Of a DNA stretch of 64,000 bases, positions 45,517 through 55,359 are shown piece after piece. Under the pieces are notes generated by a model. That model saw only the letters and a program-made list of their open reading frames with translations, was not told the origin of the DNA and made no database searches. Made by a program: the position numbers and the translations under genes. Source of the DNA: Fuscibacter oryzae (GTDB lineage: Bacteria > Pseudomonadota > Alphaproteobacteria > Rhodobacterales > Rhodobacteraceae). Each line of letters begins with the position of its first letter. Positions within the stretch are counted from its first letter, which is position 1. The DNA lies in the NCBI RefSeq assembly GCF_016765795.1, contig NZ_JAESVP010000005.1, positions 62,001 to 126,000 on the forward strand. The letters run 5' to 3'.

Positions 45517-48087
45517 CTAGCCGTGCAGCATCCGCCCCGCCATTTCCGACAGATCACGGCTAAGGCCCGGTGCCGCCAGAATGCGCGCCAGTTCAGCGCG
45601 GATCATCCCTTGCCGGTCAGCATCATAGCGCGGCCAGGTTTCAAACGCGGTTGACATGCGCGCCGCGGTCTGCGGGTTCAGCGGATCAAGCCGGATCAGC
45701 CAGTCCGCCAGCAGCCGATAGCCCGATCCGCTTGCATGGTGAAAGCCTGCATGGTTGCCCGTCAAGGCCCCCAGAACCGCGCGAAAGCGGTTGGGGTTTT
45801 TCATGTCGAAATCCGGTCGCGCCGTCAGGCGGCCCACCGTTTGCGCCGTTTCCTCTGGGGCGGACAGACTGACCTGCACGGCGAACCATTTGTCCATCAC
45901 CAGCCGGTCGGTGCGCCATTTCGCCTCGAACGCAGCCAGTTCCCGCTCGCCCAGCCCCGCCTCCAGCAGGATCGCCAGCGTGCCGAAGCTTTCGGTCATG
46001 TTGGTCGCATCGGCAAAGGCCGCCTGGGCCGCAGCGCCGCCGTTCAGCCGCGTCAGGCCCGCCAGCGCGGCCAGCCGCAAGGCGCGTTTGCCGGCATCGG
46101 CGGCCTGCGGCGAAAACGCCCCCGGCACGCGCATCGCCGCCTCCAGCCCCGGCAGGCCGGGGGCAAGCCGTTCCGCCACCGCCCGCGCCAGGGCCTTGCG
46201 CGCGATATGGATGCGGGCGGGGTCGGGCGTGTGGCCCGACTGATGCAGGGTGGCAGCCATGTCATCTTCACCCGGCAGGCGCAGGGCAAGCGCGCGGAAG
46301 GCCGGGTCAAGGCCCTCATCAAAGGCAATCGCCGCCATACCGTCCAAAAAGGCCGCCTGAGGTTTCGTGCCCTGGGTGATCATCCGCGCCAGCACCTCTT
46401 TGGCCAGCGACCGGCCCGCTTCCCAGCGGTTGAACGGGTCGGTATCATGGGCCAGAAGGAAGGCGCGCTCGGCAGCGGGAACCTCACGGTCCAAGACCAC
46501 GGGAGCCGAAAAATCCCGCAGGATCGAGGCGATGGGCCGGGCCGCCAGCCCCTCGAAGGCAAAGCTTTGCACGGGTTTGATGAGTTCCAGCACCGTGGTC
46601 GGCACCACCTCATCGCCATTGGGGTTCAGAAGCCCCACGGCCACGGGGATGACCTTGGCGCCCTTTTCGGGCTGGCCGGGCGTGGCGGGGTTTTCCTGCG
46701 CCAGCGTCAGGGTATAGGTGCCGCCCTGCGCGGCGGGACTCCAGGCTTCATAGACCTTCAGACGCGGGGTTCCCGCCTCGGTATACCAGCGCTTGAACTG
46801 CGTCAGGTCGCGGTCGGTCGTATCTTCGAACACCTTCAGCCAGTCTTCGATGGTTGCTGCATGGCCATCGTGACGGGTGAAATACAGGTCCAACGCCTGT
46901 GCATAGGCCTCATCCCCCACAAGCCGACGCAGCATGCCGATCACCTCGGCACCTTTTTCATAAACCGTGGCGGTGTAGAAATTGTTGATCTCGACAAAGC
47001 TGTCGGGGCGCACGGCATGGGCCAGCGGGCCCTGATCCTCGCGGAACTGGCGGGCGCGCAGGGCAAGAACATCTTCGATGCGCTTGACCGCATGGCTGCG
47101 CATGTCGCCGCTGAATTGCTGATCACGGTAAACCGTCAGCCCCTCTTTCAGGCAGAGTTGAAACCAGTCGCGGCAGGTGATGCGGTTGCCGGTCCAGTTG
47201 TGAAAATACTCATGAGCGATGATCGCCTCGACCCTTGCAAAGTCATCATCGGTGGCGGTGTCGGGGCTGGCCAGAACCGCCTTGGAGTTGAAAATGTTCA
47301 ACCCCTTGTTCTCCATCGCGCCCATGTTGAAGTCATCAACCGCCACGATGTTGAAAATATCCAGGTCGTATTCGCGGCCATAAACCCGCTCATCCCAGGA
47401 CATCGAGGCTTTCAGCGCCTCCATCCCCCAGGCGCAGCGGTTTTCATCGCCGGGGCGAACCCAGATGTTCAGATCGACCTTGCGGCCCGACAGCGTGGTG
47501 AAACTATCGGCATGCGCCACCAGATCGCCCGCCACCAGCGCGAACAGATAGGCCGGTTTTGGCCATGGGTCATCCCACTCGGCCCAGCCGGGACCAGAGC
47601 CGACCGGGTTGCCGTTTGACAGCAGCACCGGCAGGTCCGCCGCAACCCGCACATGAAAGCGCGCCATCACATCGGGGCGGTCGGGGTAATAGGTGATCTT
47701 GCGGAACCCTTCGGCCTCACATTGGGTGCAATACATGCCGTTCGACATATAAAGCCCTTCCAGCGCGGTATTGGCGGCGGGAGAGATTTCAACTTCGGTT
47801 TCCAGCGTAAAAGGATCGCCCGACAAGTCATTGGCCGAAATTGTTATTCCGATATCTGAAAGTTCTGAATGTACAGACGTACCATTCACCTTTGCGCTGA
47901 TCAGGCGCAGGTTTTCCCCGTGCAGGAACAGATCATGGCGACCGGGTCGGGCTGGGTTTGGCATGAATTCCAGCCGCGCCCTGACCCGCGTTGCCTTTGG
48001 TCCGAGGGTGAACTCCAGCCGGACCTGCGGCAGCAGAAAAGGAAAAGGCTGGTAATCGGCAAGATAGACAGTGCGCGGGTCGGACAT
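45517..48087 (-). CDS. pepN: Aminopeptidase N
   Basis: M1-family zinc aminopeptidase of 856 residues, cytosolic, degrading peptides from the N-terminus. The GAMEN motif is in FNMGAMENKGLNIFN and the zinc site is VEAIIAHEYFHNWTGNRI with EGLTVYRDQQF 19 residues later. Length and motifs match E. coli PepN (870). GGAGG is 5 bases before the ATG at 48087. It diverges from the photolyase gene over 87 bases. Confidence 0.96.
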   Translation of the reverse strand: MSDPRTVYLADYQPFPFLLPQVRLEFTLGPKATRVRARLEFMPNPARPGRHDLFLHGENLRLISAKVNGTSVHSELSDIGITISANDLSGDPFTLETEVEISPAANTALEGLYMSNGMYCTQCEAEGFRKITYYPDRPDVMARFHVRVAADLPVLLSNGNPVGSGPGWAEWDDPWPKPAYLFALVAGDLVAHADSFTTLSGRKVDLNIWVRPGDENRCAWGMEALKASMSWDERVYGREYDLDIFNIVAVDDFNMGAMENKGLNIFNSKAVLASPDTATDDDFARVEAIIAHEYFHNWTGNRITCRDWFQLCLKEGLTVYRDQQFSGDMRSHAVKRIEDVLALRARQFREDQGPLAHAVRPDSFVEINNFYTATVYEKGAEVIGMLRRLVGDEAYAQALDLYFTRHDGHAATIEDWLKVFEDTTDRDLTQFKRWYTEAGTPRLKVYEAWSPAAQGGTYTLTLAQENPATPGQPEKGAKVIPVAVGLLNPNGDEVVPTTVLELIKPVQSFAFEGLAARPIASILRDFSAPVVLDREVPAAERAFLLAHDTDPFNRWEAGRSLAKEVLARMITQGTKPQAAFLDGMAAIAFDEGLDPAFRALALRLPGEDDMAATLHQSGHTPDPARIHIARKALARAVAERLAPGLPGLEAAMRVPGAFSPQAADAGKRALRLAALAGLTRLNGGAAAQAAFADATNMTESFGTLAILLEAGLGERELAAFEAKWRTDRLVMDKWFAVQVSLSAPEETAQTVGRLTARPDFDMKNPNRFRAVLGALTGNHAGFHHASGSGYRLLADWLIRLDPLNPQTAARMSTAFETWPRYDADRQGMIRAELARILAAPGLSRDLSEMAGRMLHG

Positions 48088-48174
48088 TCGGGCCTCCATT
48101 TGCCTGAACCTATGCCCCTGCCCGGCAGGCGCAACCCCTTGCCGAATCCCGGTCTTCGGCTATTTCTATGTTCC

Positions 48175-49662
48175 ATGAATGTTCTGGTCTGGATGAAGCG
48201 CGATCTGCGGGTGGCGGACCACCCGGCCCTGACCCATGCTGCAAGGCTGGGCCGGGTGCTGCCGCTTTATATTCTGGAACCCGACTACTGGCGGCTGCCC
48301 GATACATCGGCCCGGCAGTGGGATTTTACCGCAGAATCGCTGGAAGGGCTGCGGGCAGAGCTGGCGGCGCTTGGCGTCACGCTGGCCCTGCGTAGCGGCG
48401 ATGCGGTGGACGTGCTGGAGCGGATGTGCCGCCGCCATGCCATAACCCGGATCGTCAGCCATGAGGAAACCGGCAACCTGTGGACCTTTGCGCGTGACCG
48501 GCGCGTGGCCGCCTGGGCACGCGCGACGGGGGTGGAATGGACTGAGGTGCCGCAATCAGGCGTCCTGCGCCCTTTGGCCAGCCGTGACGGCTGGCAGGCG
48601 CGGCGCGATGGCTTCATGGCAGCCCCTGTGCTGCCCGTGCCCCAGATGCAGCCGGTCGAAGGGGTAGAGCCGGGGCCGATTCCCTCCGCCCGCGCGATAC
48701 GGCTGGCAGAAGACCGCTGCCCTCACCGCCAGCGCGGTGGCCGGGCCGAGGGGTTGCGCCTGTTGGACAGCTTTCTGACCACACGCGGCGAACCCTACCG
48801 TGCCGCCATGTCCAGCCCCCTGACGGGAGAGCGCGCCTGTTCGCGCCTGTCGCCCCATATCGCGCTGGGAACCCTGTCGCTGCGCGAGGTGGTGCAGGCC
48901 ACCACCGCGCGGCAGGCCGAACGGCCGCCCGGCTGGGGCGGATCGCTCTCCAGCTTTCAAAGCCGGCTGGCATGGCGCGACCATTTCATGCAAAAGCTGG
49001 AGGATCAGCCCGATATCGAAACCCGCTGCCTGTCGCGTCTGGCCGAGGGGCTGCGGCCAAGGGAAACCGATTCCGCGCGGTTACAGGCCTGGGCCAGTGG
49101 GCAAACCGGCCTGCCCTTTGTCGATGCCTGTATGCGCTATCTGGCAGCGACGGGATGGCTGAACTTTCGGATGCGGGCGATGGTGATGGCCGTCGCCTCG
49201 TATCAGCTTTGGCTGGATTGGCGGGCGACGGGGCCTATTCTGGCGCGGCTGTTCACCGATTACGAACCCGGCATCCACTGGCCACAGGTGCAGATGCAAT
49301 CCGGCGTCACCGGCATCAACACCCCGCGCATCTATAACCCGGTCAAACAGGGGCTTGACCAAGACCCGACCGGCGCCTTCACCCGGCGCTGGTTGCCAGA
49401 ACTGGCATCGGTGCCCGACAGTTTCCTGCAACAGCCCTGGCTGTGGCCCGGCTTTCGCAACCTGTCGGGCCGCCGCTATCCCGAACCCGTAGTGGACCCG
49501 GCCAGCGCGGCACGGGCGGCCCGCGATGCCGTGTGGTCGCTGCGCCGAGAGGTTGGTGCGGGCCAAGAGGCGGGGCGCATCGCCGCCCGCCACGCCAGCC
49601 GCAGCCCCCGGCGCGCGGCCCTGCCCCGGCGGGCGCAGGCCCAACTGTCGCTGGACCTGTAA
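48175..49662 (+). CDS. Cryptochrome/photolyase family protein
   Basis: FAD-binding flavoprotein of 495 residues. The N-terminal Rossmann domain (about 1-130; MNVLVWMKRDLRVADHPAL) and C-terminal helical FAD domain (about 200-460; ACSRLSPHIALGTLSLREV, WRDHFMQKLEDQ, LPFVDACMRYLAATGWLNFRM, DYEPGIHWPQVQMQSG, TGINTPRIYNPVKQ) are complete. The four-cysteine iron-sulfur motif of the FeS-BCP class is absent, and DNA repair or signalling cannot be told apart. The stop TAA shares its A with the ATG of a DUF2256 gene. It diverges from pepN. Confidence 0.88.
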   Translation: MNVLVWMKRDLRVADHPALTHAARLGRVLPLYILEPDYWRLPDTSARQWDFTAESLEGLRAELAALGVTLALRSGDAVDVLERMCRRHAITRIVSHEETGNLWTFARDRRVAAWARATGVEWTEVPQSGVLRPLASRDGWQARRDGFMAAPVLPVPQMQPVEGVEPGPIPSARAIRLAEDRCPHRQRGGRAEGLRLLDSFLTTRGEPYRAAMSSPLTGERACSRLSPHIALGTLSLREVVQATTARQAERPPGWGGSLSSFQSRLAWRDHFMQKLEDQPDIETRCLSRLAEGLRPRETDSARLQAWASGQTGLPFVDACMRYLAATGWLNFRMRAMVMAVASYQLWLDWRATGPILARLFTDYEPGIHWPQVQMQSGVTGINTPRIYNPVKQGLDQDPTGAFTRRWLPELASVPDSFLQQPWLWPGFRNLSGRRYPEPVVDPASAARAARDAVWSLRREVGAGQEAGRIAARHASRSPRRAALPRRAQAQLSLDL

Positions 49663-49811
49663 TGCCAAAGATGCGCAAAAAGGCCGATCTGCCGGTCAAG
49701 CCCTGCGCCACCTGCGGCCGCCCGATGGTCTGGCGCAAGGCATGGGCCAAGACCTGGGATCAGGTGCGCCACTGCTCGGACGCCTGCCGCAAGCGCAGGG
49801 CAAAGCCCTAA
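49662..49811 (+). CDS. DUF2256 small zinc-ribbon-like protein
   Basis: A 49-residue basic protein with Cys pairs in CATCGRP (near residue 15) and CSDACRKRRAKP (near the end), the DUF2256 pattern of about 50 residues. Its role is unknown; in many genomes it sits next to photolyase/cryptochrome genes. The ATG starts at the last base of the photolyase stop codon (TAATG), so translation is tightly coupled. The gene is real by family match despite its size, and its end overlaps the convergent SRPBCC gene by 4 bases. Confidence 0.85.
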   Translation: MPKMRKKADLPVKPCATCGRPMVWRKAWAKTWDQVRHCSDACRKRRAKP

Positions 49812-50260
49812 CTGCCCAGCACCACCTTTTCCAGCTTGCCCAGCGTCTGCTGGCCCAGCTCGACCGCGCCAAAGCCTTTGGCGGTTTCAAACTCTTCCCG
49901 CGTGATGAACACCATGCCCAGCGTGATTTTGGTCGCGCCGCCGATGTCTTCGAAACTGGCCCAGGCGTCGGCGTGCTTGGGACCGTTTTCGCCCCAGAGC
50001 AGCGTGTATTCGATCCGGCTTTGCGGGCGGATCAGCGTGTAGCGGTGATGATTGGGGTAAACCGTACCATCCGGCCCGATCATGTCGAACACCCAGTCAC
50101 CGCCCTGCCGCAGGTCAATCCGGCTGGTGCGGCAGGAAAACCCGTCCGGCCCCCACCATGTCGGCAGGCTGGCCTCGTTCAGCCAGGCCCCCCAGACCAA
50201 GGGAACGGGGGCCTTGATGACCCGTTCAATCAACATGGTGCGGTCTGCGACACCGGTCAT
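49808..50260 (-). CDS. SRPBCC/AHSA1 domain protein (third of three)
   Basis: Single-domain START-like (Bet v1) protein of 150 residues, AHSA1 type: LIERVIKAPVPLVWGAWL, PTWWGPDGFSCRT, DFDMIGPDG-like FDMIGPDGTVYPNHHRY and C-terminal EEFETAKGFGAVELGQQTLGKL. Ligand unknown. It overlaps the second SRPBCC gene by 4 bases, ending the four-gene operon led by an ArsR regulator. Confidence 0.85.
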   Translation of the reverse strand: MTGVADRTMLIERVIKAPVPLVWGAWLNEASLPTWWGPDGFSCRTSRIDLRQGGDWVFDMIGPDGTVYPNHHRYTLIRPQSRIEYTLLWGENGPKHADAWASFEDIGGATKITLGMVFITREEFETAKGFGAVELGQQTLGKLEKVVLGS

Positions 50261-50733
50261 TTCATCAACCCCTTGGCATAGGTCTCCAGCTGGGTGGCAA
50301 CCGTGCCCCAGCCGTCATGGAACCCCATGTCCTTGTGGGTTTGAGCCGCCTCGGCGTTGCGGTGGCGGGCCACGGCAGTATAGCGGGTGCGCCCGCCGCC
50401 AAGGTCTTCAAAGGTCACAATCGCGGTCATGAAAGGTTCGGGCGCGGGTTTCCACCCTGCGGTGTAGGTATCTGTAAAGACAAGCTTTTCGTTCGGGACA
50501 ACCTCAAGATAGACACCCTTGTTCTCCATCAGGTTGCCATCCACCTCAAAGGTGGTGTTGCAGGCACCGCCGGGGCGCACATCCAGATGGCAGGAGGTTA
50601 CCTTGTGCGGCTTGGGCACGAACCAATGGACCAGATGCTCTGGCGTGGTCCAGCAGGTGTAAAGCAGATTGCGCGGGGCATTCAACTCTCGGGTCAAAAC
50701 GAGGTCCAGCTCGGGGTTAAGGTCAAGGTCCAT
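50257..50733 (-). CDS. SRPBCC/AHSA1 domain protein (second of three)
   Basis: Protein of 158 residues with a START-like fold: DLVLTRELNAPRNLLYTCWT, HLVHWFVPKPHKV, GGACNTTFEVDGN, VYLEVVPNEKLVFTD and AEAAQTHKDMGFHDGWGTVATQLE. It resembles the third member by fold but the C-terminal HKDMGFHDGWG segment is like the first member, so genes one and two are the closer pair. Function not known; members of the family bind small hydrophobic ligands. Confidence 0.85.
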   Translation of the reverse strand: MDLDLNPELDLVLTRELNAPRNLLYTCWTTPEHLVHWFVPKPHKVTSCHLDVRPGGACNTTFEVDGNLMENKGVYLEVVPNEKLVFTDTYTAGWKPAPEPFMTAIVTFEDLGGGRTRYTAVARHRNAEAAQTHKDMGFHDGWGTVATQLETYAKGLMK

Positions 50734-50748
50734 CGGCGCTCCTTTTGT

Positions 50749-51240
50749 TCAAGCCATCGTGCGCGCAAGCGCGGCAAGCTGGTCGGCCACCATGCCCCAG
50801 CCATCGTGAAAGCCCATATCGCGGTGGCGGACGGCATCTTCGGGGCGGGCATGGCGGGCGGTCGCCACATAGCGCGTACCCTGCCCCTCTGCGATCAGAG
50901 CGAGTTCGCCGACAAAGCCGAACAACGGCTGCACCACCGGCACAAAGCCCATTGTCATCAGGTCGGTGAACACCAAACGCCGCTCTGCCTCGGCCAGCAG
51001 GATCACCATGTCCACCCGGTGTTCGCCGCCATCGGGCAGAATCATGTGGGTGAAAAAGCGTCCACCCGGATGCGGTTCGATTATCAGATCGGCCACCTGC
51101 ACCGGCGCGGGCACCCACCAGCGGCGCAGATGCTCGGCCGTGGTCAGGCACCGCCACAGCGTTGCAACCGGCGCAGGCATAAGCCGTGTGACCTGCAAAT
51201 CGCGGTCAGGATCAATCGTCGGCGTCGGGTCCATCTGCAT
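50749..51240 (-). CDS. SRPBCC/AHSA1 domain protein (first of three)
   Basis: Protein of 163 residues with the same fold: LQVTRLMPAPVATLWRCLTT, EHLRRWWVPAPVQV, FFTHMILPDGGEHR, RRLVFTDLMTMGFVPV and DAVRHRDMGFHDGWGMVADQLAAL. The ATG lies 29 bases inside the ArsR gene, so it is translated from the same message. Three tandem paralogues point to local duplication (inference). Confidence 0.85.
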   Translation of the reverse strand: MQMDPTPTIDPDRDLQVTRLMPAPVATLWRCLTTAEHLRRWWVPAPVQVADLIIEPHPGGRFFTHMILPDGGEHRVDMVILLAEAERRLVFTDLMTMGFVPVVQPLFGFVGELALIAEGQGTRYVATARHARPEDAVRHRDMGFHDGWGMVADQLAALARTMA

Positions 51241-51574
51241 CGCCCCTTTGCATCAGTGTCATCACATAAGCCTCCAGCCGGTCGGCCCGGCCCTCCCAGA
51301 TCGCCCGCTGTTCGGCAAGCCAGTCGGCAGTGGCGGCAAGGGTTTCGGGCCGCGCCCGGCACATCCGGGTGCGGCCTGTCTTTTCGGTCGCGATCAGTTG
51401 CGCCTGTTCCAGCACGCCCAGATGGCGCATGACCGTCGGCAGCGCGAGGCCGGTCGGGCGCGCCAGCTCTCCCACCGGCACCGCCCCCTTGCCCAGCCGT
51501 GCCAGCATGGCGCGCCGCGTCGGGTCGGACAGGGCCTGAAAGATCAGGTTCAGATCGGGATCATGGTTAGCCAT
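51212..51574 (-). CDS. ArsR-family winged-helix regulator
   Basis: Small regulator of 120 residues with a winged helix (about 8-90): [41 protein letters not shown] and [16 protein letters not shown]. No metal-binding cysteine pair typical for ArsR/SmtB is seen, so a metal sensor is unlikely; it fits the group that accompanies AHSA1-domain proteins. It leads three SRPBCC genes and diverges from glcB over 136 bases. Confidence 0.88.
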   Translation of the reverse strand: MANHDPDLNLIFQALSDPTRRAMLARLGKGAVPVGELARPTGLALPTVMRHLGVLEQAQLIATEKTGRTRMCRARPETLAATADWLAEQRAIWEGRADRLEAYVMTLMQRGDADGPDADD

Positions 51575-51710
51575 AAGACTAAGTATCACGCACCACCCCC
51601 GCCTGACAAGGATTTTAAGGCAAAAGCCGAAGAACATTCGCCCGCTGCAAGGTTGCAAGCCCTGCCCCGGTGGCCGTATCCCTTGGCATACAGCCTGGCA
51701 GGAGATGCAC

Positions 51711-53918
51711 ATGACAACGCGGTTGGATCGAAGCGGATTACAGGTCGATGCCCGGCTGGCGGCCTTTGTCGAAGGGCAGGCTTTGCCCGGCACAGGCGTA
51801 ACGGCGGCGGGGTTCTGGGCCGGTTTGGCCGCGGCGCTGGCTGATCTTGCGCCCCGAAACCGTGCCCTTTTGGCCCGGCGCGAGGAATTGCAGGCCAACA
51901 TCGACGACTGGTTCCGCAGCCGCAAAGGCCAGCCGTTTGACGCCGCCGCGCATGAGGCCTTCTTGCGCGAAATCGGCTATCTTCTGCCAGAAGGTATTGA
52001 TTTCGCAGTGGAAACCGTGGGCGTGGACCCAGAAATCGCGTTGATCCCCGGCCCGCAACTGGTGGTGCCGGTCATGAACGCCCGCTATGCGCTGAACGCC
52101 GCCAATGCCCGCTGGGGCAGCCTGTATGACGCGCTGTATGGCACCGATGCCTTGGGTGATGCACGCAAGGGCAAGGGCTATGACACCGCGCGCGGCGCGC
52201 GCGTGATCGCCTGGGCCAAGGCGTTTCTGGATGAGGCAGCACCGCTTTCTACCGGCACCTGGAGCAATGTAGTTAGCTTCGAGATTGTCGATAGTGACCT
52301 TATCATCGTTTCCCAGTCCGGGGATTTTTGGCGCACTGAAGGTGAGAGCGGCGCAAAGGTCTCCTCAACAATGCTGGCCGACCCCGCCCAGTTCATCGGC
52401 CATACCGGCCCCGCCGATGCCCCCACCAGCATTTTCCTGCGCAACAACGGCCTGCATGTCGAAGTGGTGTTCGATGCCAGCACCCCGACCGGCGCAACCG
52501 ATCCGGCCCATATCGCCGATGTCCGGCTGGAATCAGCCATGTCCGCCATCATGGATTGCGAGGATTCGGTAGCGGCTGTGGATGCCGAGGACAAGGTTCT
52601 GGCCTATGGCAACTGGCTGGGCCTGATGCGGGGAGATCTGACGGAACAGGTTGAAAAGGGGGGCAAAACTCTGACGCGCCGCCTGAGCCCCGATGTCTCC
52701 CTGACCGGGCCGGATGGCGCGACCGTCACACTCAAGGCGCGGGCGCTGATGCTGGTCAGGAACGTGGGCCACCTGATGACCAACCCCGCGATCCTGCTGC
52801 AAGATGGAGCAGAGGTGCCCGAAGGCATCATGGACGCCTTTGTCACCACGCTGTGTGCGATGCACGATTTGAGCAAGGCGGACGGCCCGCGCAATTCGGT
52901 TGCAGGCGCGGTCTATGTGGTGAAGCCCAAGATGCACGGCCCGGAAGAGGTGGCCTTTGCCTGCGAAATCTTTGACCGGGTTGAGGCCACGCTGGGCCTG
53001 CCCGCCAACACCGTGAAACTGGGCATCATGGATGAGGAGCGCCGCACCAGCGCCAATCTGAAGGAATGTATCCGCGCTGCGAAATCGCGGGTGGCCTTTA
53101 TCAACACCGGCTTCCTTGACCGTACCGGGGACGAGATTCACACCGCGATGGAAGCCGGCCCGATGATCCGCAAGGGCGACATGAAAAATGCCGCCTGGAT
53201 CAAAAGTTACGAAGACAGGAACGTCGATATCGGTCTGGCCTGCGGGTTGCAGGGCCGCGCACAGATTGGCAAGGGCATGTGGGCCGCGCCCGACCTGATG
53301 GCCGCGATGCTGGAGCAAAAGATCGCCCATCCCCGCGCCGGGGCCAATTGCGCCTGGGTGCCCTCGCCCACCGCAGCCACCTTGCACGCCACGCATTACC
53401 ACCGCGTCGATGTGCTGGCGCGGCAGGCGGAAATTGCCGCCGATGGCCCGCGCGGCACGCTGGCCGACTTGCTGACCGTGCCGGTGGCTGTCGGCGTCAA
53501 CTGGTCCGATGCCGAAATTCAGGCCGAGGTTGAAAACAATGCCCAAGGCATCCTTGGCTATGTGGTGCGTTGGGTCGATCAGGGGGTTGGCTGTTCCAAG
53601 GTGCCCGATATTCACGACGTTGGCCTGATGGAAGACCGCGCAACTTGCCGGATTTCGTCGCAGGCGCTGGCCAACTGGCTGCACCATGGCGTCATTTCCG
53701 AAGCGCAGGTCATGGCCGCGATGCGCAAAATGGCCGCCGTGGTGGACCGCCAGAATGCTAGCGATGCTGCCTATCGCCCGATGGCCCCCGGCTTTGACGA
53801 CCCGGCGTTTCAGGCTGCCTGTGATCTGGTGTTCAAGGGGCGCGGCCAGCCCTCGGGCTATACCGAACCCCTGCTGCACCATTGGCGGCAGGTGGTGAAG
53901 GCCGCTCCAGGTGCGTGA
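51711..53918 (+). CDS. glcB: Malate synthase G
   Basis: Condenses glyoxylate and acetyl-CoA to malate, the second step of the glyoxylate shunt and of glycolate use. The 735 residues match isoform G (about 720). Motifs: [67 protein letters not shown] and [27 protein letters not shown] lies 6 bases before the ATG at 51711. A stretch at 52255-52340 coding for a surface loop has lower GC than the rest. The isocitrate lyase gene is not in the window. Confidence 0.96.
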   Translation: MTTRLDRSGLQVDARLAAFVEGQALPGTGVTAAGFWAGLAAALADLAPRNRALLARREELQANIDDWFRSRKGQPFDAAAHEAFLREIGYLLPEGIDFAVETVGVDPEIALIPGPQLVVPVMNARYALNAANARWGSLYDALYGTDALGDARKGKGYDTARGARVIAWAKAFLDEAAPLSTGTWSNVVSFEIVDSDLIIVSQSGDFWRTEGESGAKVSSTMLADPAQFIGHTGPADAPTSIFLRNNGLHVEVVFDASTPTGATDPAHIADVRLESAMSAIMDCEDSVAAVDAEDKVLAYGNWLGLMRGDLTEQVEKGGKTLTRRLSPDVSLTGPDGATVTLKARALMLVRNVGHLMTNPAILLQDGAEVPEGIMDAFVTTLCAMHDLSKADGPRNSVAGAVYVVKPKMHGPEEVAFACEIFDRVEATLGLPANTVKLGIMDEERRTSANLKECIRAAKSRVAFINTGFLDRTGDEIHTAMEAGPMIRKGDMKNAAWIKSYEDRNVDIGLACGLQGRAQIGKGMWAAPDLMAAMLEQKIAHPRAGANCAWVPSPTAATLHATHYHRVDVLARQAEIAADGPRGTLADLLTVPVAVGVNWSDAEIQAEVENNAQGILGYVVRWVDQGVGCSKVPDIHDVGLMEDRATCRISSQALANWLHHGVISEAQVMAAMRKMAAVVDRQNASDAAYRPMAPGFDDPAFQAACDLVFKGRGQPSGYTEPLLHHWRQVVKAAPGA

Positions 53919-53933
53919 AATCACGCACCTAAC

Positions 53934-54185
53934 CTACCCGGCGTCTACCGATAGAGCGTGAATGCGCCCGACCACATCGCCCAGCGCCTGATGCACGGCC
54001 CGGTGCCGCGCCACGCGCCCCATCGCGGCCAGCGCGGTCGCGCGAATCTTGACCGCGAAATGGCTTTCGCCCGATCCGTCATCGCCCGCGTGCCCCGCGT
54101 GCTTGTGGCTTTCGTTCACCACCTCCAACACCGTCGGCGCGAAGGCGATTTCCAGCCTTTGACGCATCTGTGCTGCAATCTCCAT
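53934..54185 (-). CDS. bolA: BolA-family protein
   Basis: BolA-like protein of 83 residues, a partner of monothiol glutaredoxins in iron-sulfur handling. Core is VVNESHKHAGHAG with the conserved histidine cluster, ESHFAVKIRATALAAMGRVARHRAVHQAL and a short end. It converges on glcB and diverges from the J-domain gene over 66 bases; in related genomes bolA, a J-domain protein, cobS and cobT are neighbours (recalled synteny). Confidence 0.9.
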   Translation of the reverse strand: MEIAAQMRQRLEIAFAPTVLEVVNESHKHAGHAGDDGSGESHFAVKIRATALAAMGRVARHRAVHQALGDVVGRIHALSVDAG

Positions 54186-54251
54186 CCCGGACCCCTTTTC
54201 CTTCCGCGCCAAATCCCTAAACTTGCAGCCCCGAGTCGGAAAGGCCCCACC

Positions 54252-54887
54252 ATGACCAAAGGCAACCCCTTCGAGTTCGATCTGCGCGTGTCGGCAGACA
54301 AAGCCAAGCGCAAGACCGGGCGTCGGGGCGGCATGTCCGGCGCGTTCGAAACCTCTCGTCAGGCTTGCGAATTTCCGGGCTGCAAGGAAAAGGGCGTCTT
54401 CCGCGCGCCCAAGTCGCCCGATCATCTGGATGAGTTTTTCTGGTTCTGCAAAGATCATGTGCGCGAATATAACCTGAAGTGGAACTTCTTCGGCGGCGCG
54501 ACCGACGACGAGATCAAAAAGCTGCAAGACCGCGACCGGACGTGGGAGCGCGAGACCAAGCCCTTCAGCCAGAAAGATGATGGTCGTGCCTGGCAGCGGC
54601 TGGGCATCAATGATCCGATGGCGATTCTGGGCGAGAAAGCCACCCAGAACCCCGGCAAGGTGACCGCCGCCGCAACCCGCAAGCTGCCGCCGACAGAGCG
54701 GAAGGCACTGGAAATCCTTGATGCCCGCGACACCTGGTCGCGGACCGAGATTCGCAAGCAATACAAGCTGTTGGTCAAAGACCTGCACCCCGACATGAAC
54801 GCCGGAGACCGCAGTGACGAGGACCGTCTGCAAGAGGTGGTCTGGGCCTGGGATCAGATCAAGGAAAGCCGGTATTTCAAGGACTGA
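54252..54887 (+). CDS. J-domain protein with N-terminal Cys/His motif
   Basis: Protein of 211 residues. At the C-terminus (about 150-211) is a J domain with the HPD motif (residues 179-181, KDLHPDMN), so it can stimulate DnaK-type chaperones. In the first part, C39, C44, C66 and H69 (CEFPGC...FCKDH) could bind zinc. Middle residues are linker-like. The gene lies between bolA and cobS; its genomic association with cobalt chelatase suggests a chaperone role in that complex, but this is inference. Its end overlaps the membrane-protein gene by 11 bases. Confidence 0.88.
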   Translation: MTKGNPFEFDLRVSADKAKRKTGRRGGMSGAFETSRQACEFPGCKEKGVFRAPKSPDHLDEFFWFCKDHVREYNLKWNFFGGATDDEIKKLQDRDRTWERETKPFSQKDDGRAWQRLGINDPMAILGEKATQNPGKVTAAATRKLPPTERKALEILDARDTWSRTEIRKQYKLLVKDLHPDMNAGDRSDEDRLQEVVWAWDQIKESRYFKD

Positions 54888-55266
54888 ACCGGGCTGCGCG
54901 TGGCGCAATGCTGGCCACCGCGACCGCGCCCGCCAGCCAGGTCAGAAAGACCACCGGGCTTTGCAATATCCCGGCCCCGACAAGGGCAATTCCCAAGGCC
55001 ATGCCCTGAACCGGACTGGATGGCAGGCCGACCGTGGCCAGCAACGCCCCACCCAGCGCCGCACCGCCACAGGTGGCGCAAACGGCCCCCAGCGCCGACC
55101 ACCCCCAGTGCTGCCGCAGGAACAAGGGCGCCGAAGCCAGCCCGGAAAGAAACGCGCCGCCCAGCGCCGCCACGATCATCCCGGTATCGGGATGAACCGG
55201 GTCCATCGCCCACATGACGACCCCGCCCCATAGCGCGATGGCGGTGGCCGTGATCAATCTTTTCAT
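54877..55266 (-). CDS. Small integral membrane protein, unknown
   Basis: Protein of 129 residues with four hydrophobic segments (about 4-22, 28-50, 57-82 and 86-122). I do not recognise the family. Short start MKRLITATAIALWGGVV could be a signal or first helix. It overlaps the end of the J-domain gene by 11 bases from the opposite strand and lies downstream of the glycosyltransferase gene on the same strand, 93 bases apart. Confidence 0.6.
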   Translation of the reverse strand: MKRLITATAIALWGGVVMWAMDPVHPDTGMIVAALGGAFLSGLASAPLFLRQHWGWSALGAVCATCGGAALGGALLATVGLPSSPVQGMALGIALVGAGILQSPVVFLTWLAGAVAVASIAPRAARFSP

Positions 55267-55359
55267 GATGCTCTCCTGCTGTGGCCGGACTGTGCCGGGA
55301 CCAGCATCACCCCACGGCGTGCAAGGCTTGCGCGCAGGTTGTGCAGGGTTTGTGCAGGC

